This document shows positions 8,394 to 19,392 of a stretch of 64,000 bases of DNA, piece by piece. The notes beneath the pieces were generated by a model. The model saw only the letters and a list, made by a program, of their open reading frames with translations. It had not been told where the DNA came from and ran no database searches. The position numbers were made by a program, and so were the translations under genes. The stretch is from an uncultured Collinsella sp. (lineage in GTDB: Bacteria; Actinomycetota; Coriobacteriia; Coriobacteriales; Coriobacteriaceae): the NCBI GenBank assembly GCA_902491895.1, contig CABUJH010000001.1, positions 28,429-92,428 on the forward strand, written 5' to 3'. Positions within the stretch are counted from its first letter, which is position 1. Each line of letters starts with the position of its first letter.

Positions 8394-9212
8394 TTAGCCG
8401 ATAGCCGACCTGAGCTCCGCACGGCGCTTTTTCATGCCGGTCATAACGGCATTGCGCAGCTCGGGCATGCGCGCGGTATCCATCTGGGGCACGCCCTCGA
8501 GCTTATAGGGAATGCCCAGTTGCTCGTACTTAACGACACCCATCGTATGATACGGCAGCATCTCTAAACCCACCACGTTGTGCCATGGAGCGATGAGGCG
8601 ACCGAGCTTCTCGCACTCCTCCACCGTATCGGTGATACCCGGCACCACCACGTGGCGAATAACAACCTTAATCTTGCGACGTGCCAGCTCATCGCCAAAC
8701 GCCAGAATGCGTGCGGGATCGCAACCGGTCAGCTTTTTATGCTCGGCCGGATCGGCATGCTTAATATCGAGCAGTACCATGTCGGTCTCGTTGAGCACGG
8801 CATCGAACTTCTCGGGGTGGTTGGGGTCAAATGCATAGCCACAGCTATCTAGGCAGGTATGTACACGGCCATCGGGGTTGTTATGCATAGCACGAAACAG
8901 ATCGGCCAAAAACTCGGGCTGCAGGAGCGGCTCGCCGCCGGACACCGTAATGCCACCGCTGCGATAGAACTCGTGGTTACTCTGGAACTCATCCATCAGG
9001 TGTTCGACGGTCACCATGGTGCCGCCGTTGACCGACCAGGTATCGGGATTGTGGCAATACGCGCAGCGCATGGGACAGCCCTGAACAAACACCACAAAGC
9101 GGATGCCGGGTCCGTCGACCGTTCCCATCGTCTCGATCGAATGCACGCGGCCAAGGGCAAACGCAGAGTCCTCGGGACGAGCGTCCACACCCTCAAGCGT
9201 CATTTCTGCCAT
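8394..9212 (-). CDS. pflA: Pyruvate formate-lyase activating enzyme (radical SAM)
   Basis: 272 residues. C46, C50 and C53 form the CxxxCxxC cluster motif in QGCPMRCAYCHNP, and SGGEPLLQPEF is the SAM-binding GGE motif. Installs the glycyl radical on PFL under anaerobic conditions. I prefer ATG 9212, 7 nt after AAGGTAG, to ATG 9233, which has no ribosome site. Here pflA sits about 7 kb from the PFL genes at 16453-18841 instead of beside them, and is unusual in acting on a split PFL whose radical glycine lies in its own small protein. Confidence 0.93.
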   Translation of the reverse strand: MAEMTLEGVDARPEDSAFALGRVHSIETMGTVDGPGIRFVVFVQGCPMRCAYCHNPDTWSVNGGTMVTVEHLMDEFQSNHEFYRSGGITVSGGEPLLQPEFLADLFRAMHNNPDGRVHTCLDSCGYAFDPNHPEKFDAVLNETDMVLLDIKHADPAEHKKLTGCDPARILAFGDELARRKIKVVIRHVVVPGITDTVEECEKLGRLIAPWHNVVGLEMLPYHTMGVVKYEQLGIPYKLEGVPQMDTARMPELRNAVMTGMKKRRAELRSAIG

Positions 9213-9330
9213 TCGCGCTACCTTGCCTCTCATTGGTTTTAGTTACATAAATGCCAGAGCCATTCTAGCCCATACGCATGATGGTGAAACGGTTTAGCGG
9301 TCAATTGGGTTGTTCTATTTGGCCCCACAC

Positions 9331-9367
9331 AAAAGCGGCGGGAAGGTTATCACAACCCACCCGCCGC
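9331..9367 (-). terminator. Terminator after degV
   Basis: Minus-strand hairpin GCGGCGGG / CCCGCCGC (9335-9342 and 9360-9367) followed by TTTTGTG, 32 nt past the degV stop. Confidence 0.75.
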
Positions 9368-9398
9368 CGAGGCAATAGATATCGATAGACACCAGGCC

Positions 9399-10253
9399 TT
9401 ACGCCTTGAGCGTGAGCACCGCGCCGAAGGCGGTCGGGCCGCAATGGCTCGATATGACGCCGCCGACCTGAGTCCAGGTAATGTCCTTAAAGCCCAGGTC
9501 GTGCGCATAGACTTCCATGTCGTCGCGCAACTCCTCGGAAAGACCCACCGAATACGCCAGGCCAATATGCGAGTAGTCGATCTCGCCCTTCTCTACCATG
9601 TGATCAATAAAGGCACGGGCGCACTTAAGCATAGAACCGCGGAACTTCTTGGTCGCCACGAACTTGCCGCCCGTCACCTCAATGCAGGGCTTAATCTTGA
9701 GCAGATGGGCGCCTAGGAACGCGACGTTGGACAAGCGGCCACCTGCCTTAAGGAAGGCAAGGTCGGTAGGAACAAAGCCCAACAGTACGCGGTCCATGAC
9801 GGAGTTCGTAAATGCAAAGATCTCGTCGACGGTGACATCGGGGTGAGCCTCGATGTATTTGGCGGTCTCGACGACAACGAGCGACTGGCCCACCGAGACA
9901 AAGCGTGTGTCCATGGAGAACACGTAGTCGCGCCCCTGGGCCGCAATCTTAGAGGACTGATGCGAACAGGTCGTGGCCTCGGAATATGCAAGATGCAAAA
10001 TAGTCGCGTCGGGTTGCTCGGCATGGATGCGGTCGTACACATGCGCAAAATCCGCTGGCGAACAGCCACTGGTCTTGGGCATCACGCCAAACTCGTTACA
10101 GCGCGAGTAAATCTCGAGCGGATCAATCGAGCCATCCTCGACGGTCTCGTCGCCAATCGTGACATGCATGGGCACGCGCACGATGCCGTAGCGTTCGCAG
10201 AGCTCTGGCGTCACATCCGAACCAGATTCAACCACGATTACGTACTTGCCCAT
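9399..10253 (-). CDS. DegV family fatty-acid-binding protein
   Basis: 284 residues, DegV/EDD fold that binds a single fatty acid; in Gram-positive bacteria some members (FakB) present fatty acids to the FakA kinase. MGKYVIVVESGSDVTPEL begins the family core, KTSGCSPADF and LKAGGRLSNVAFLGAHLLKIKP are conserved. Start placed at ATG 10253, where homology begins; the reading frame upstream to 10358 is not conserved. No strong ribosome site is visible. fakA is not nearby. Confidence 0.88.
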   Translation of the reverse strand: MGKYVIVVESGSDVTPELCERYGIVRVPMHVTIGDETVEDGSIDPLEIYSRCNEFGVMPKTSGCSPADFAHVYDRIHAEQPDATILHLAYSEATTCSHQSSKIAAQGRDYVFSMDTRFVSVGQSLVVVETAKYIEAHPDVTVDEIFAFTNSVMDRVLLGFVPTDLAFLKAGGRLSNVAFLGAHLLKIKPCIEVTGGKFVATKKFRGSMLKCARAFIDHMVEKGEIDYSHIGLAYSVGLSEELRDDMEVYAHDLGFKDITWTQVGGVISSHCGPTAFGAVLTLKA

Positions 10254-10339
10254 TCTTATCACGACCCATCTCGACGTTGGTTTTTTAATATATGACGCAC
10301 GTCCACCGTCCTGCTGTAGAACGGCCTCCAAGCGCCAAA

Positions 10340-10378
10340 GAGACGCCGTCCCTTGCACACAACAAAGGACAGCGTCTC
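10340..10378 (-). terminator. Hairpin after the GH32 gene
   Basis: Twelve-bp arms 10340-10351 and 10367-10378 (GAGACGC..GTCC with one mismatch) and a 15-nt loop, followed by TTT on the minus strand. Marks the end of the sucrose operon. The rest of 10254-10530 holds nothing I recognise. Confidence 0.55.
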
Positions 10379-10530
10379 CCTGGAAAACTCCGTGCTTATT
10401 TGAGATTCTACACGGTTTATTAAGGAGTGTTACTTATTCCGCAAACGGTCGCTATACGCGATAAGCGGTAGCTGGCCGCGGCAACTGCGACACATTCCGC
10501 CCAACAAGTCCAATCGTGCTCCATGCACGG

Positions 10531-11973
10531 TTAATGAGCGAGGCGGTAGAAATCCATCGACGCCGCACCCTCGGCGCGCAGCTCCATCGCCGGAACCGCC
10601 GGCGAATAGGTACGGCTCGTAAGTGCCGCCTCGCCACCGTTGGCAAAAATCTCGACCATCGTAGTGTCCGAAAGCACGCGCAGGTCGCGAAGTTCGCCGA
10701 GCTCGATCGACCTCTGGTCGCGTCCATAGCCTTCGTCGCCCATATCGAGGGTAAGCATCCCGTCCGTATAACGCACAAAGACACCCTTGCGGATTTCGAG
10801 CTCGATCATCTTGGCTCCCTCACAGGAAACCACGACATCAAACAGGCGTCCCGGCTCCTCAACGGTCTCACCGCCTACAGCACGAACGCAATCGCCGCGC
10901 ATCCTCTCAATCTCGTGCGCCGGCCACTGGCAGAGCTTGCCGCCGCGCATGCTCAGCTCTCTCGGCACCGTCAGCGCGCACTGCCACCCGCGCGCCACCG
11001 TCGGGCTTTCTGTCGTCGCATCGGGGCAACCCGACCATCCGATCATCAAACGCCGACCCGCAGCGTCCTCAAAGGACTGCGGGGCATAGAAATCAAAACC
11101 GGCATCAACCATCGGAGGCATGCCCTGGCCGACGATCTTAAAGCTCGGCGCCCCCCAATCGGCCTCGATGGAGAACCACACGCACTGATGCGGATTGCGG
11201 TAACGCCAGCCATCGGCGGGCACGCCCTGCGGACAGCAAACGAGAATAAGCTCGCCATCGAGCTCAAACAGATCAGGACACTCCCACATAAAGCCAAACT
11301 TCTCGCCCAGCTCAATGCGCGTCGCATAGCCCCAGTCCTCTAGATCACGCGAGGTATAGACAAGCACGCACCCGCGATCGTCTTTCGTACGAGCGCCGAG
11401 AACCATGTAGTAGATACCGTCGTGTTCAAGGATCTTGGGGTCGCGCACGTGCGTACCGATATCGTCGGGGTAATCGACCGGCCCAACAGCTATGCGCTTC
11501 TCGCCCAATTCGTCGGGATTCTCGGCAACCATATGAATTTGGTTTTGCTCACGGCCCGTCAACACGTAGTCGTAATCATCACGGTCAAAATGCTTAACGT
11601 TGCCGGTATAGAAGTAGTGAATCTTGCCATCACGTACAAAGGCAGAACCAGAATACGCTCCACTCGAATCCAAATTGGAATCGGGGAACAGCACGGGGCC
11701 GTGATTCTCGTACGTCACAAAATCCTTTGTCGTCAGATGGTTCCAAAGCACTGGACCGCCATGCGCAGCATCGAACGGATCGTATTGATGATAGATGTGA
11801 TACGTATCACCAATCTGAACCAAACCATTGGGGTCGTTGAGCCAGCCAAGCTCAGGCTCCACATGGAACAAAAGTCTATCGGGGTCGGATGCGATGCGAG
11901 CCGCCGTCTCATCCTGTCCGGCACGCCACTGCTCATAGTCCGCGCGTGTCACCTTATTTTTTTGATTAAACAT
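10531..11973 (-). CDS. scrB: GH32 sucrose-6-phosphate hydrolase / beta-fructosidase
   Basis: 480 residues. The nucleophile D47 lies in WLNDPNG, the transition-state D178 in RDPK and the acid/base E231 in WECPDLF, all canonical GH32 residues, in a five-blade propeller followed by a C-terminal beta-sandwich. Cytoplasmic (no signal peptide), which fits hydrolysis of PTS-imported sucrose-6-phosphate or a related fructoside. Last gene of the minus-strand locus LacI regulator, GH32-like, EIIBC, GH32. Confidence 0.92.
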   Translation of the reverse strand: MFNQKNKVTRADYEQWRAGQDETAARIASDPDRLLFHVEPELGWLNDPNGLVQIGDTYHIYHQYDPFDAAHGGPVLWNHLTTKDFVTYENHGPVLFPDSNLDSSGAYSGSAFVRDGKIHYFYTGNVKHFDRDDYDYVLTGREQNQIHMVAENPDELGEKRIAVGPVDYPDDIGTHVRDPKILEHDGIYYMVLGARTKDDRGCVLVYTSRDLEDWGYATRIELGEKFGFMWECPDLFELDGELILVCCPQGVPADGWRYRNPHQCVWFSIEADWGAPSFKIVGQGMPPMVDAGFDFYAPQSFEDAAGRRLMIGWSGCPDATTESPTVARGWQCALTVPRELSMRGGKLCQWPAHEIERMRGDCVRAVGGETVEEPGRLFDVVVSCEGAKMIELEIRKGVFVRYTDGMLTLDMGDEGYGRDQRSIELGELRDLRVLSDTTMVEIFANGGEAALTSRTYSPAVPAMELRAEGAASMDFYRLAH

Positions 11974-12074
11974 CGCCGTTGACTTTCTCGTCTATGGGAA
12001 AGGACGCTCGACTCACACGAGCCGAACGCCCTTCCCCAAATGGACTTATCCGCACATTACGCTGAACGGCTCAA

Positions 12075-13526
12075 CTAGAAGCTAACGTCGAAGCCAGCGC
12101 CAGCGCCCTCTTCATCGGTGGTCGGCACGCCCTTTGCCTTGTTGTAGGCAAAGATCAAGACGATCGGCACGATGAAGGCGATGAGATTGCCAGCCACATA
12201 CCACACGAGCGTCTCGGGCGTGACGATGAGCAGGCCAAGCACGCCGGTCAGACCCTGACCGATGGCGCGCACCTCAAAGAGCTTCACGAAGGCACCGCCG
12301 CAGCCTGCACCGATGCAAGCGCAGATGAACGGGATGATCGAGTAGCGCATGTTTGCAGCAAAGATTGCGGGCTCGGAGATACCGACCAGCGTCGGGATAA
12401 AGGACGACATGCAGATGTTGCGCTCTTTGGAATGCTTCTTGTGAATGAGGTACATGCCGATGGCGCCGCCGCCCTGGGCGATGATGGAAACCGACCAGAT
12501 GGCCTGGATGTAGTTGAAGCCAGTCGTGGCAACGAGGTTTGCCTCGATACCCTGGATGAACTGATGCGTACCGGTAACGACAAGCGGCTGCAGGAACGCG
12601 GCGAAGACAAAGGCACCAAAGACGCCCATCCTGTTGTACAGGATATCGATTACGCCGGCGAGGACGTCGCCGATCAGGTTGCCGAGCGGGCCGAACACGG
12701 TGAACAGGGCGACGTTAGCAAGAATCAGGGTAACGGTCGGGACAAAGACGAACGAAACGACCTCGGGGATGTACTTCTGGGCAATCTTTTCGACCTTGGC
12801 CATAAACCAGGCAGTCAGGATTGCAGGGAACACGCCACCCTGGAAAGCAACCATGGGAATGGAGAGCGGACCAAAGTTCCAGTACTCAGCACCCGTCGGG
12901 TCCATAACGAACGTGTTGCGGTTCATAAGGCTCGGGTGAACCATGACGATACCGACGAGGATGCCCAGAATCGGGTTACCGCCAAAACGCTTCACCGCGC
13001 TGTACATAACCAGGACAGGCAGGTAGTCAAACGTGGTGGCGATAATGGCAAAGAAGCTTGCGAGGTTCTTGAGGAACTCGCTGTGATCGGCAAGGCTGCC
13101 CTCCATGCCAAAGAGGCCGTTGGCAACGATCAGCGACTTAAGGCCGATGATGATAGCGGCGCCGACGAAGGCGGGAATGATGGGAATAAAGATGTCCGAG
13201 AATACCTTGAGGACCGAGAAGAACTTGCCCTTCTTGTCCGCCTCGGCGCCCTTGACCTCGGAAGCGCTGATCTCCTTAACGCCCGTCAGAGCCATAAACT
13301 CATCGTAGACCTTGTTGACGGTACCGGTACCGAAGATGATCATGAGCTGGCCGCTGTTGTACAGCACGCCCTTGACGCCATCGATGTCCTCGAGCTCGGC
13401 CTTGTTGTACTTGCTCGTATCCTTGAGCACCAGACGCAGACGCGTAACGCAATGCGTGGCGCCCTCGATGTTCTCCAAACCGCCGACGTTATCGACGACT
13501 TGCTGAGACACTACTTTGTAGTCCAT
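12075..13526 (-). CDS. scrA: PTS EIIBC, sucrose/beta-glucoside type
   Basis: 483 residues. The N-terminal IIB domain has the phosphorylated C26 in GATHCVTRLRL; after a linker around residue 85, ten or so hydrophobic segments form the IIC channel. No IIA domain is attached and none is encoded in this operon, so a glucose-type IIA elsewhere must supply phosphate. I start at ATG 13526 (GGAGAGG upstream) instead of 13538, which abuts its own ribosome site. The flanking GH32 genes make a sucrose or fructoside substrate likely. Confidence 0.9.
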   Translation of the reverse strand: MDYKVVSQQVVDNVGGLENIEGATHCVTRLRLVLKDTSKYNKAELEDIDGVKGVLYNSGQLMIIFGTGTVNKVYDEFMALTGVKEISASEVKGAEADKKGKFFSVLKVFSDIFIPIIPAFVGAAIIIGLKSLIVANGLFGMEGSLADHSEFLKNLASFFAIIATTFDYLPVLVMYSAVKRFGGNPILGILVGIVMVHPSLMNRNTFVMDPTGAEYWNFGPLSIPMVAFQGGVFPAILTAWFMAKVEKIAQKYIPEVVSFVFVPTVTLILANVALFTVFGPLGNLIGDVLAGVIDILYNRMGVFGAFVFAAFLQPLVVTGTHQFIQGIEANLVATTGFNYIQAIWSVSIIAQGGGAIGMYLIHKKHSKERNICMSSFIPTLVGISEPAIFAANMRYSIIPFICACIGAGCGGAFVKLFEVRAIGQGLTGVLGLLIVTPETLVWYVAGNLIAFIVPIVLIFAYNKAKGVPTTDEEGAGAGFDVSF

Positions 13527-13571
13527 GTTCCTCTCCATTCCTTTACGAAATCATAAGACGTTTTGATGCCA

Positions 13572-14954
13572 TTACAGAGACGCGATCGTTGCATTTGCGC
13601 ACTTGAGCGTACCGTCGGTGACCGTCAGCGCCACACCCTGGCCCTGCTTATTGCAGAAGCGCGCGTTAAGCGCAACATCATCGACAAAGATGGTCGCGAT
13701 ATCGTCGTCAACGACCAGGCGCACATGATGAGTGCCCTCGCCCTTAAAGAACAACGGACGCTCGAGGCCCATGTTGTTGACCTGGAACCACGGATACTGG
13801 GGGGCCGCCGTAAACTCGAGCTTGCCCTCACGCAGGTTGGCGCGGAACTCATAGGCAAGACCGGACTCGGCGTCCTCGGCAAGCTTCACCGAGAAGCCGG
13901 CAGCGTCACCGGCGAGCTCGATGTCGGCATCGAGCATATAGGTGGAACCGGCATCCGCGGCGAGCACCTGCTCGACCTTGCCCGACTCGCAGGAAAGCTC
14001 AAAGGCCTCGACTGCCTTAGCCTCGCCAAAGGCGCCAAGCATGCTGTCGGGGAGCTTGGTGCCGAGCGTTCCGTCAGCACGCTGAACGATCTCGAGAGGC
14101 ATAAAGGTGCCACCCCACAGGTAAGAGCTGGGGTCACCGCCCTCGTCACGCGTAGGAACCCAACCAAAGAGAACGCGGCGCTCGCCATCAAATGCGGTAC
14201 GCGCGGCATAGTACGCGCGGCCATCGAAGGAATCGTCCGCAGGAGTGATCCAAGGACCGTTGATAGAGCGAGACATGCGGTAACGGGTCTTGTTGCCATC
14301 ACTGTACTCGGAGAACACCAGATACCACCAGTCGCCCATCTTAAAGAGATCAGGCATCTCGAACATGGTGTACAGGCCCGGATTCCACCAGTCGCCCTGG
14401 AACTCCCAGGTATCCAGGTCCTTGGAGGTGAACTTGACCAGACGACCGGTCATCAGACGCTTGTCCTCGCCCACACGCGTGCCGAGGATGAGCATGTACT
14501 CTTCGTTCTCCTCATCCCAAAGCACAAAGGGATCGCGCCAGTTGCGGTCATCGTAACCCTCCTGGGGCGGAAGCAGCGTCTCGGCGATGTTCTTCTCCCA
14601 CTTGACGGCGTCGTCACTCGTTGCGTGAAGAAGAACCTGCTTCATCAAGCGTGCCTTGACCTTATCGCGATTGCAACCAGTGTAGAGCGCATGGTACTTG
14701 TCGCCCACCTTAAACACCGTGCCGGCATAAACATACTGGTCGACTTCCTCGTCGCCGCCACGCTCAAGGCTCTCGCCAAAGTCTTTGTAATTGACGAAGT
14801 CCTTGGTCGTAGCGAGTGCCCAGCCAAACGGCTCTCCGAAAGGTCCGGGGTTACGTGTGTCACGCTGGTGATAGAGATAGAACGTGCCGTCCTCGCCGTA
14901 CGGCATGATGTCGCCTACCCAAATTCCCTCAGGCTGGTAATACACCTTGTGCAT
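13572..14954 (-). CDS. GH32-like fructosidase lacking the classic NDPNG motif
   Basis: 460 residues. The usual nucleophile motif is replaced by VGDIMPYG (D15), but R140-D141-P (WRDPF) and E199 (FEMPDLF) are in place, and the C-terminus is a beta-sandwich. This pattern suggests a divergent GH32/GH43-clan enzyme acting on an imported fructoside. First gene downstream of the operator pair at 15003-15036, so it heads the operon. The exact substrate is unknown, and it could be a levan- or inulin-oligosaccharide enzyme instead of a sucrase. Confidence 0.75.
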   Translation of the reverse strand: MHKVYYQPEGIWVGDIMPYGEDGTFYLYHQRDTRNPGPFGEPFGWALATTKDFVNYKDFGESLERGGDEEVDQYVYAGTVFKVGDKYHALYTGCNRDKVKARLMKQVLLHATSDDAVKWEKNIAETLLPPQEGYDDRNWRDPFVLWDEENEEYMLILGTRVGEDKRLMTGRLVKFTSKDLDTWEFQGDWWNPGLYTMFEMPDLFKMGDWWYLVFSEYSDGNKTRYRMSRSINGPWITPADDSFDGRAYYAARTAFDGERRVLFGWVPTRDEGGDPSSYLWGGTFMPLEIVQRADGTLGTKLPDSMLGAFGEAKAVEAFELSCESGKVEQVLAADAGSTYMLDADIELAGDAAGFSVKLAEDAESGLAYEFRANLREGKLEFTAAPQYPWFQVNNMGLERPLFFKGEGTHHVRLVVDDDIATIFVDDVALNARFCNKQGQGVALTVTDGTLKCANATIASL

Positions 14955-14997
14955 CCGAGACTTCCTTTCTCACGAGATACTAACTCGGTACAACTGC

Positions 14998-15036
14998 AAG
15001 ATATGTCAATCGTTTTCATATGTCAAACGTTTTCAC
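14998..15036 (-). promoter_or_regulatory. Promoter and twin operators of the sucrose operon
   Basis: On the minus strand TTGACA (15026-15021), 17 bp, TATCTT (15003-14998). Two abutting 17-bp LacI-family sites, 15020-15036 (ATGTCAAACGTTTTCAC) and 15003-15019 (ATGTCAATCGTTTTCAT), cover the -35 and the spacer. A third, weaker match lies near 15071-15086. Repression by steric block is the natural reading. Confidence 0.8.
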
Positions 15037-15138
15037 ACCAATACGTCTTTTCGCAGTTCCAGTCGTCGGCAAACGGTTGACATATGCCGGCGAACGGTCA
15101 TCAGAGGCGTTTGAGGAATTCTTTTGGCACGGGATGAA

Positions 15139-16149
15139 CTACGCGGTTTTACCCTCAATGAGTTCAACGGGGAGCTTGATATTCGATTCGGGCTTTTCGC
15201 CGTTAACCAGAGCGACGATGGATTGCGCCGCGAGCTCACCGATGCGATCGATATCTTGGCGTACGGTTGTTAAGTCAGGCATAAACGTCATAGTGCGGCG
15301 GGCACCATCCGCGCCCACGACCTTAATATCATCCGGAGCGCTCAAGCCGCGCTGCTTCATCACGTTAAGACAGATAGCCGCCATCGTGTCGTCTCCCGCA
15401 AAGATGCCGTCAATATCGGGGTTCTCATCGAGGATCTTCGCAACGACCGCGCTCTTTTCGTCGTCGGGCTTAACGAACTCGACCTCACGGACAAGCGCGG
15501 GCAAACCGGCCTGCTCAACAACATCGAGGTAGGCATCGGTACGCTTATTGGCAGGCATGCGCATGCGGCTATTGCTGCGCAGGCACAGGATGCATGAACA
15601 TCCGTCATCGATCAGGCGACGCGTGGCAAGTTCGCCGATGCTATAGCTGTCGCTCGCAATCTGAACAGAGGCTTCGCCAAGGTCGCAGTCGATACCAACC
15701 AGACTCAAGCCCATCTCGGCATACGCCTCGGCACCGATATTAAGCGAGTTGACGATGACGCCATCAACCATATTGCGTCGAAGCATGTCGATATAAGAGC
15801 GCTCAAGCTCGGGTCGATTGGCGCTATTGCACAGCAGCATCTTAAAACCGTTTTCGGCCAGGGTATGCTCAATGACTTGAACCACTTGGGCATGAAACGG
15901 ACTGCTGACATAGGGGACGATCATACCGATAAGATTCAGGCGACCGTTGAGCATGGCACGGGCGATATCGTTGGGCGTATAGTTGATGCGCTTCATCGCG
16001 GCATGGACCTTATCGCGGGTCTCTTGGCTAATATAGCCGCGATTATTAAGCACGCGAGATACCGTAGTAGGCGAAACCCCCGCCACCGCTGCAACTTCCT
16101 TGATGCCAGGCTTAGCCGTATCCTTAGAACGAGCACTCTCGCGAGCCAT
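15139..16149 (-). CDS. scrR: LacI-family sucrose-locus regulator
   Basis: 336 residues. IKEVAAVAGVSPTTVSRVLNNRGYIS is the LacI HTH and hinge region and the rest is the periplasmic-binding-like sugar domain. Start ATG 16149, 4 nt after GGGGGAGGG. A site like those in the operon promoter lies in its own leader (16169-16185), so autoregulation is likely. Its recognition dipeptide (Pro-Thr in GVSPTTVSR) differs from the four other LacI proteins here, in line with a distinct operator. Confidence 0.9.
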   Translation of the reverse strand: MARESARSKDTAKPGIKEVAAVAGVSPTTVSRVLNNRGYISQETRDKVHAAMKRINYTPNDIARAMLNGRLNLIGMIVPYVSSPFHAQVVQVIEHTLAENGFKMLLCNSANRPELERSYIDMLRRNMVDGVIVNSLNIGAEAYAEMGLSLVGIDCDLGEASVQIASDSYSIGELATRRLIDDGCSCILCLRSNSRMRMPANKRTDAYLDVVEQAGLPALVREVEFVKPDDEKSAVVAKILDENPDIDGIFAGDDTMAAICLNVMKQRGLSAPDDIKVVGADGARRTMTFMPDLTTVRQDIDRIGELAAQSIVALVNGEKPESNIKLPVELIEGKTA

Positions 16150-16168
16150 AGCACCCTCCCCCATCAAC

Positions 16169-16185
16169 ATGTCATACGTTTACAT
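16169..16185 (-). promoter_or_regulatory. LacI-type operator in the scrR leader
   Basis: ATGTCATACGTTTACAT, a near-palindrome matching the two operators at 15003-15036, 20 bp upstream of the regulator start. Confidence 0.65.
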
Positions 16186-16302
16186 ACGAACAAAGCATAC
16201 CCCAACAACAGCGGGAAGACGGTAACAGCACAAGTAAGTAAACGACTCATCCAAATAATTAGGAGAGTTCCGCCTAAAGGGTGACTCCAAAGGACCCCAC
16301 AT

Positions 16303-16425
16303 GGCCGGTTTTGGGTTATTTTCCAAAACATCCCGCAGGACGCAAAGAGGCTCCGCCGCGCAACGCGCGCAGCGGAGCCTCTTTGCATGTCCGAGGACGT
16401 TTTGGGAAATAACCCAAAACCGGCC
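16303..16425. repeat. Family A nested-palindrome element, copy A2
   Basis: 27-bp outer arms 16303-16329 and 16399-16425 (one G-U-compatible difference), 15-bp inner stem 16342-16356 and 16372-16386. Boxes on the plus strand are CCGCAG (16333-16338) and CATGTCCGAGGACG (16386-16399). Lies 27 nt beyond the stop of the glycyl-radical gene, with the same orientation relative to the upstream gene as copies A1 and A3. Confidence 0.88.
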
Positions 16426-16452
16426 CCAGTAATCCTACAGGAGTTGAACCCT

Positions 16453-16704
16453 TTAGAACTTGTCGTGGAAGGTACGCGCAATGACCTCGTCCTGCTGCTC
16501 CTTGGTGAGCGTGTGGAAGTTCACGGCATAGCCGGAAACGCGGATGGTCAGCTGCGGGTACTTCTCGGGGTGAGCCTGAGCGTCGAGCAGCGTCTCACGG
16601 TTGAAGACGTTGATGTTCAGGTGGTGGCCACCCTTCTCGGCGTAAGCGTCGAGCATGTGGACCAGGTTATCGGCCTGGGTCTCGGAAACTTCAGAAACCT
16701 TCAT
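16453..16704 (-). CDS. grcA: Stand-alone glycyl-radical domain of pyruvate formate-lyase (GrcA-like)
   Basis: 83 residues matching the last ~80 residues of a full-length Pfl[17 protein letters not shown] and the radical motif RVSGYAVNF are present, so the glycine that carries the radical is here and not in the large subunit. AGGAG lies 8 nt before the ATG. Encoded just after the PFL body, 85 bp downstream, with two hairpins between. In E. coli the homologous YfiD/GrcA is a spare part for oxygen-damaged PFL; here it appears to be the only source of the domain. Confidence 0.9.
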   Translation of the reverse strand: MKVSEVSETQADNLVHMLDAYAEKGGHHLNINVFNRETLLDAQAHPEKYPQLTIRVSGYAVNFHTLTKEQQDEVIARTFHDKF

Positions 16705-16727
16705 AATGTGTCTCCTTCGATTAATAG

Positions 16728-16788
16728 GCGCCGGCCGAAACCGGCGCGCTAATCAGTAATCGTTATTGTTAGTATAGCACTAACAATA
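16728..16788 (-). promoter_or_regulatory. Two hairpins between PFL body and glycyl-radical gene
   Basis: Hairpin 1: TATTGTTAGT / ACTAACAATA (16764-16773 and 16779-16788), directly after the pflB stop. Hairpin 2: GCGCCGG / CCGGCGC (16728-16734 and 16741-16747). No long T-run follows. They could set the ratio of the two proteins by attenuation or mRNA processing. Confidence 0.6.
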
Positions 16789-16789
16789 G

Positions 16790-18841
<2,052 letters not shown>

Positions 18842-19389
18842 TGTGTAACCACGCTCCTAGTTACGTGTAATGCGGCGCTCTCTCACACCGCTGCTTATTG
18901 AATTCTTGAATGTTCGGCTTGCATTACCGGCTTCTTCCGTTCTTCACCACACGTTGGTGCAGGAAAAACGTTTGTCCACCTTGGAACTACAACCCAAAAC
19001 CCAAGATTTCACCCGTCTGAGAAGGATAACATAGCCACCCTCTCCATCTGGGCTGTTATATGTTTCTTTTTTTATACCATTAGGGCGTTTTTAACAAATC
19101 CGCAGGAAATGCGAGCGTGAACAACTACCGTTCACCGATTTGTTTAGTTTTTTCCTTGCCTTTGTACGACGTTCACTCTAGCTGTTATGCCAGCTTTAGC
19201 AGGGTAAAGTGCCTCTGAGTGGGCTTTAGGACGTGCTCAGAGATCTACCCCTAACTTTGCTGATACCGACGGTGTACGGAGGTCGCCTAAAGGTTGTTTT
19301 CTAGGCATGTCCCAAAATCTACCGTATAGGGTGCGCGTGCGGGGGTATCATCTTTCACCGAAAATAGTTTCTAGTGTTAGGGGTTTTCG
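18842..19389. other. Divergent intergenic region, pflB / MarR
   Basis: About 550 bp, more AT-rich than the genes. Holds the promoters of pflB (minus) and the MarR operon (plus). I see no conserved ORF, tRNA or terminator with confidence. Confidence 0.4.
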
Positions 19390-19392
19390 GTG
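19356..19392 (+). promoter_or_regulatory. Inverted repeat over the MarR start codon
   Basis: CACCGAAAA (19356-19364) pairs with TTTTCGGTG (19384-19392); the right arm contains the GTG start and the loop holds the AGGGG ribosome site. Either an operator or an RNA hairpin limiting translation. Confidence 0.5.
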
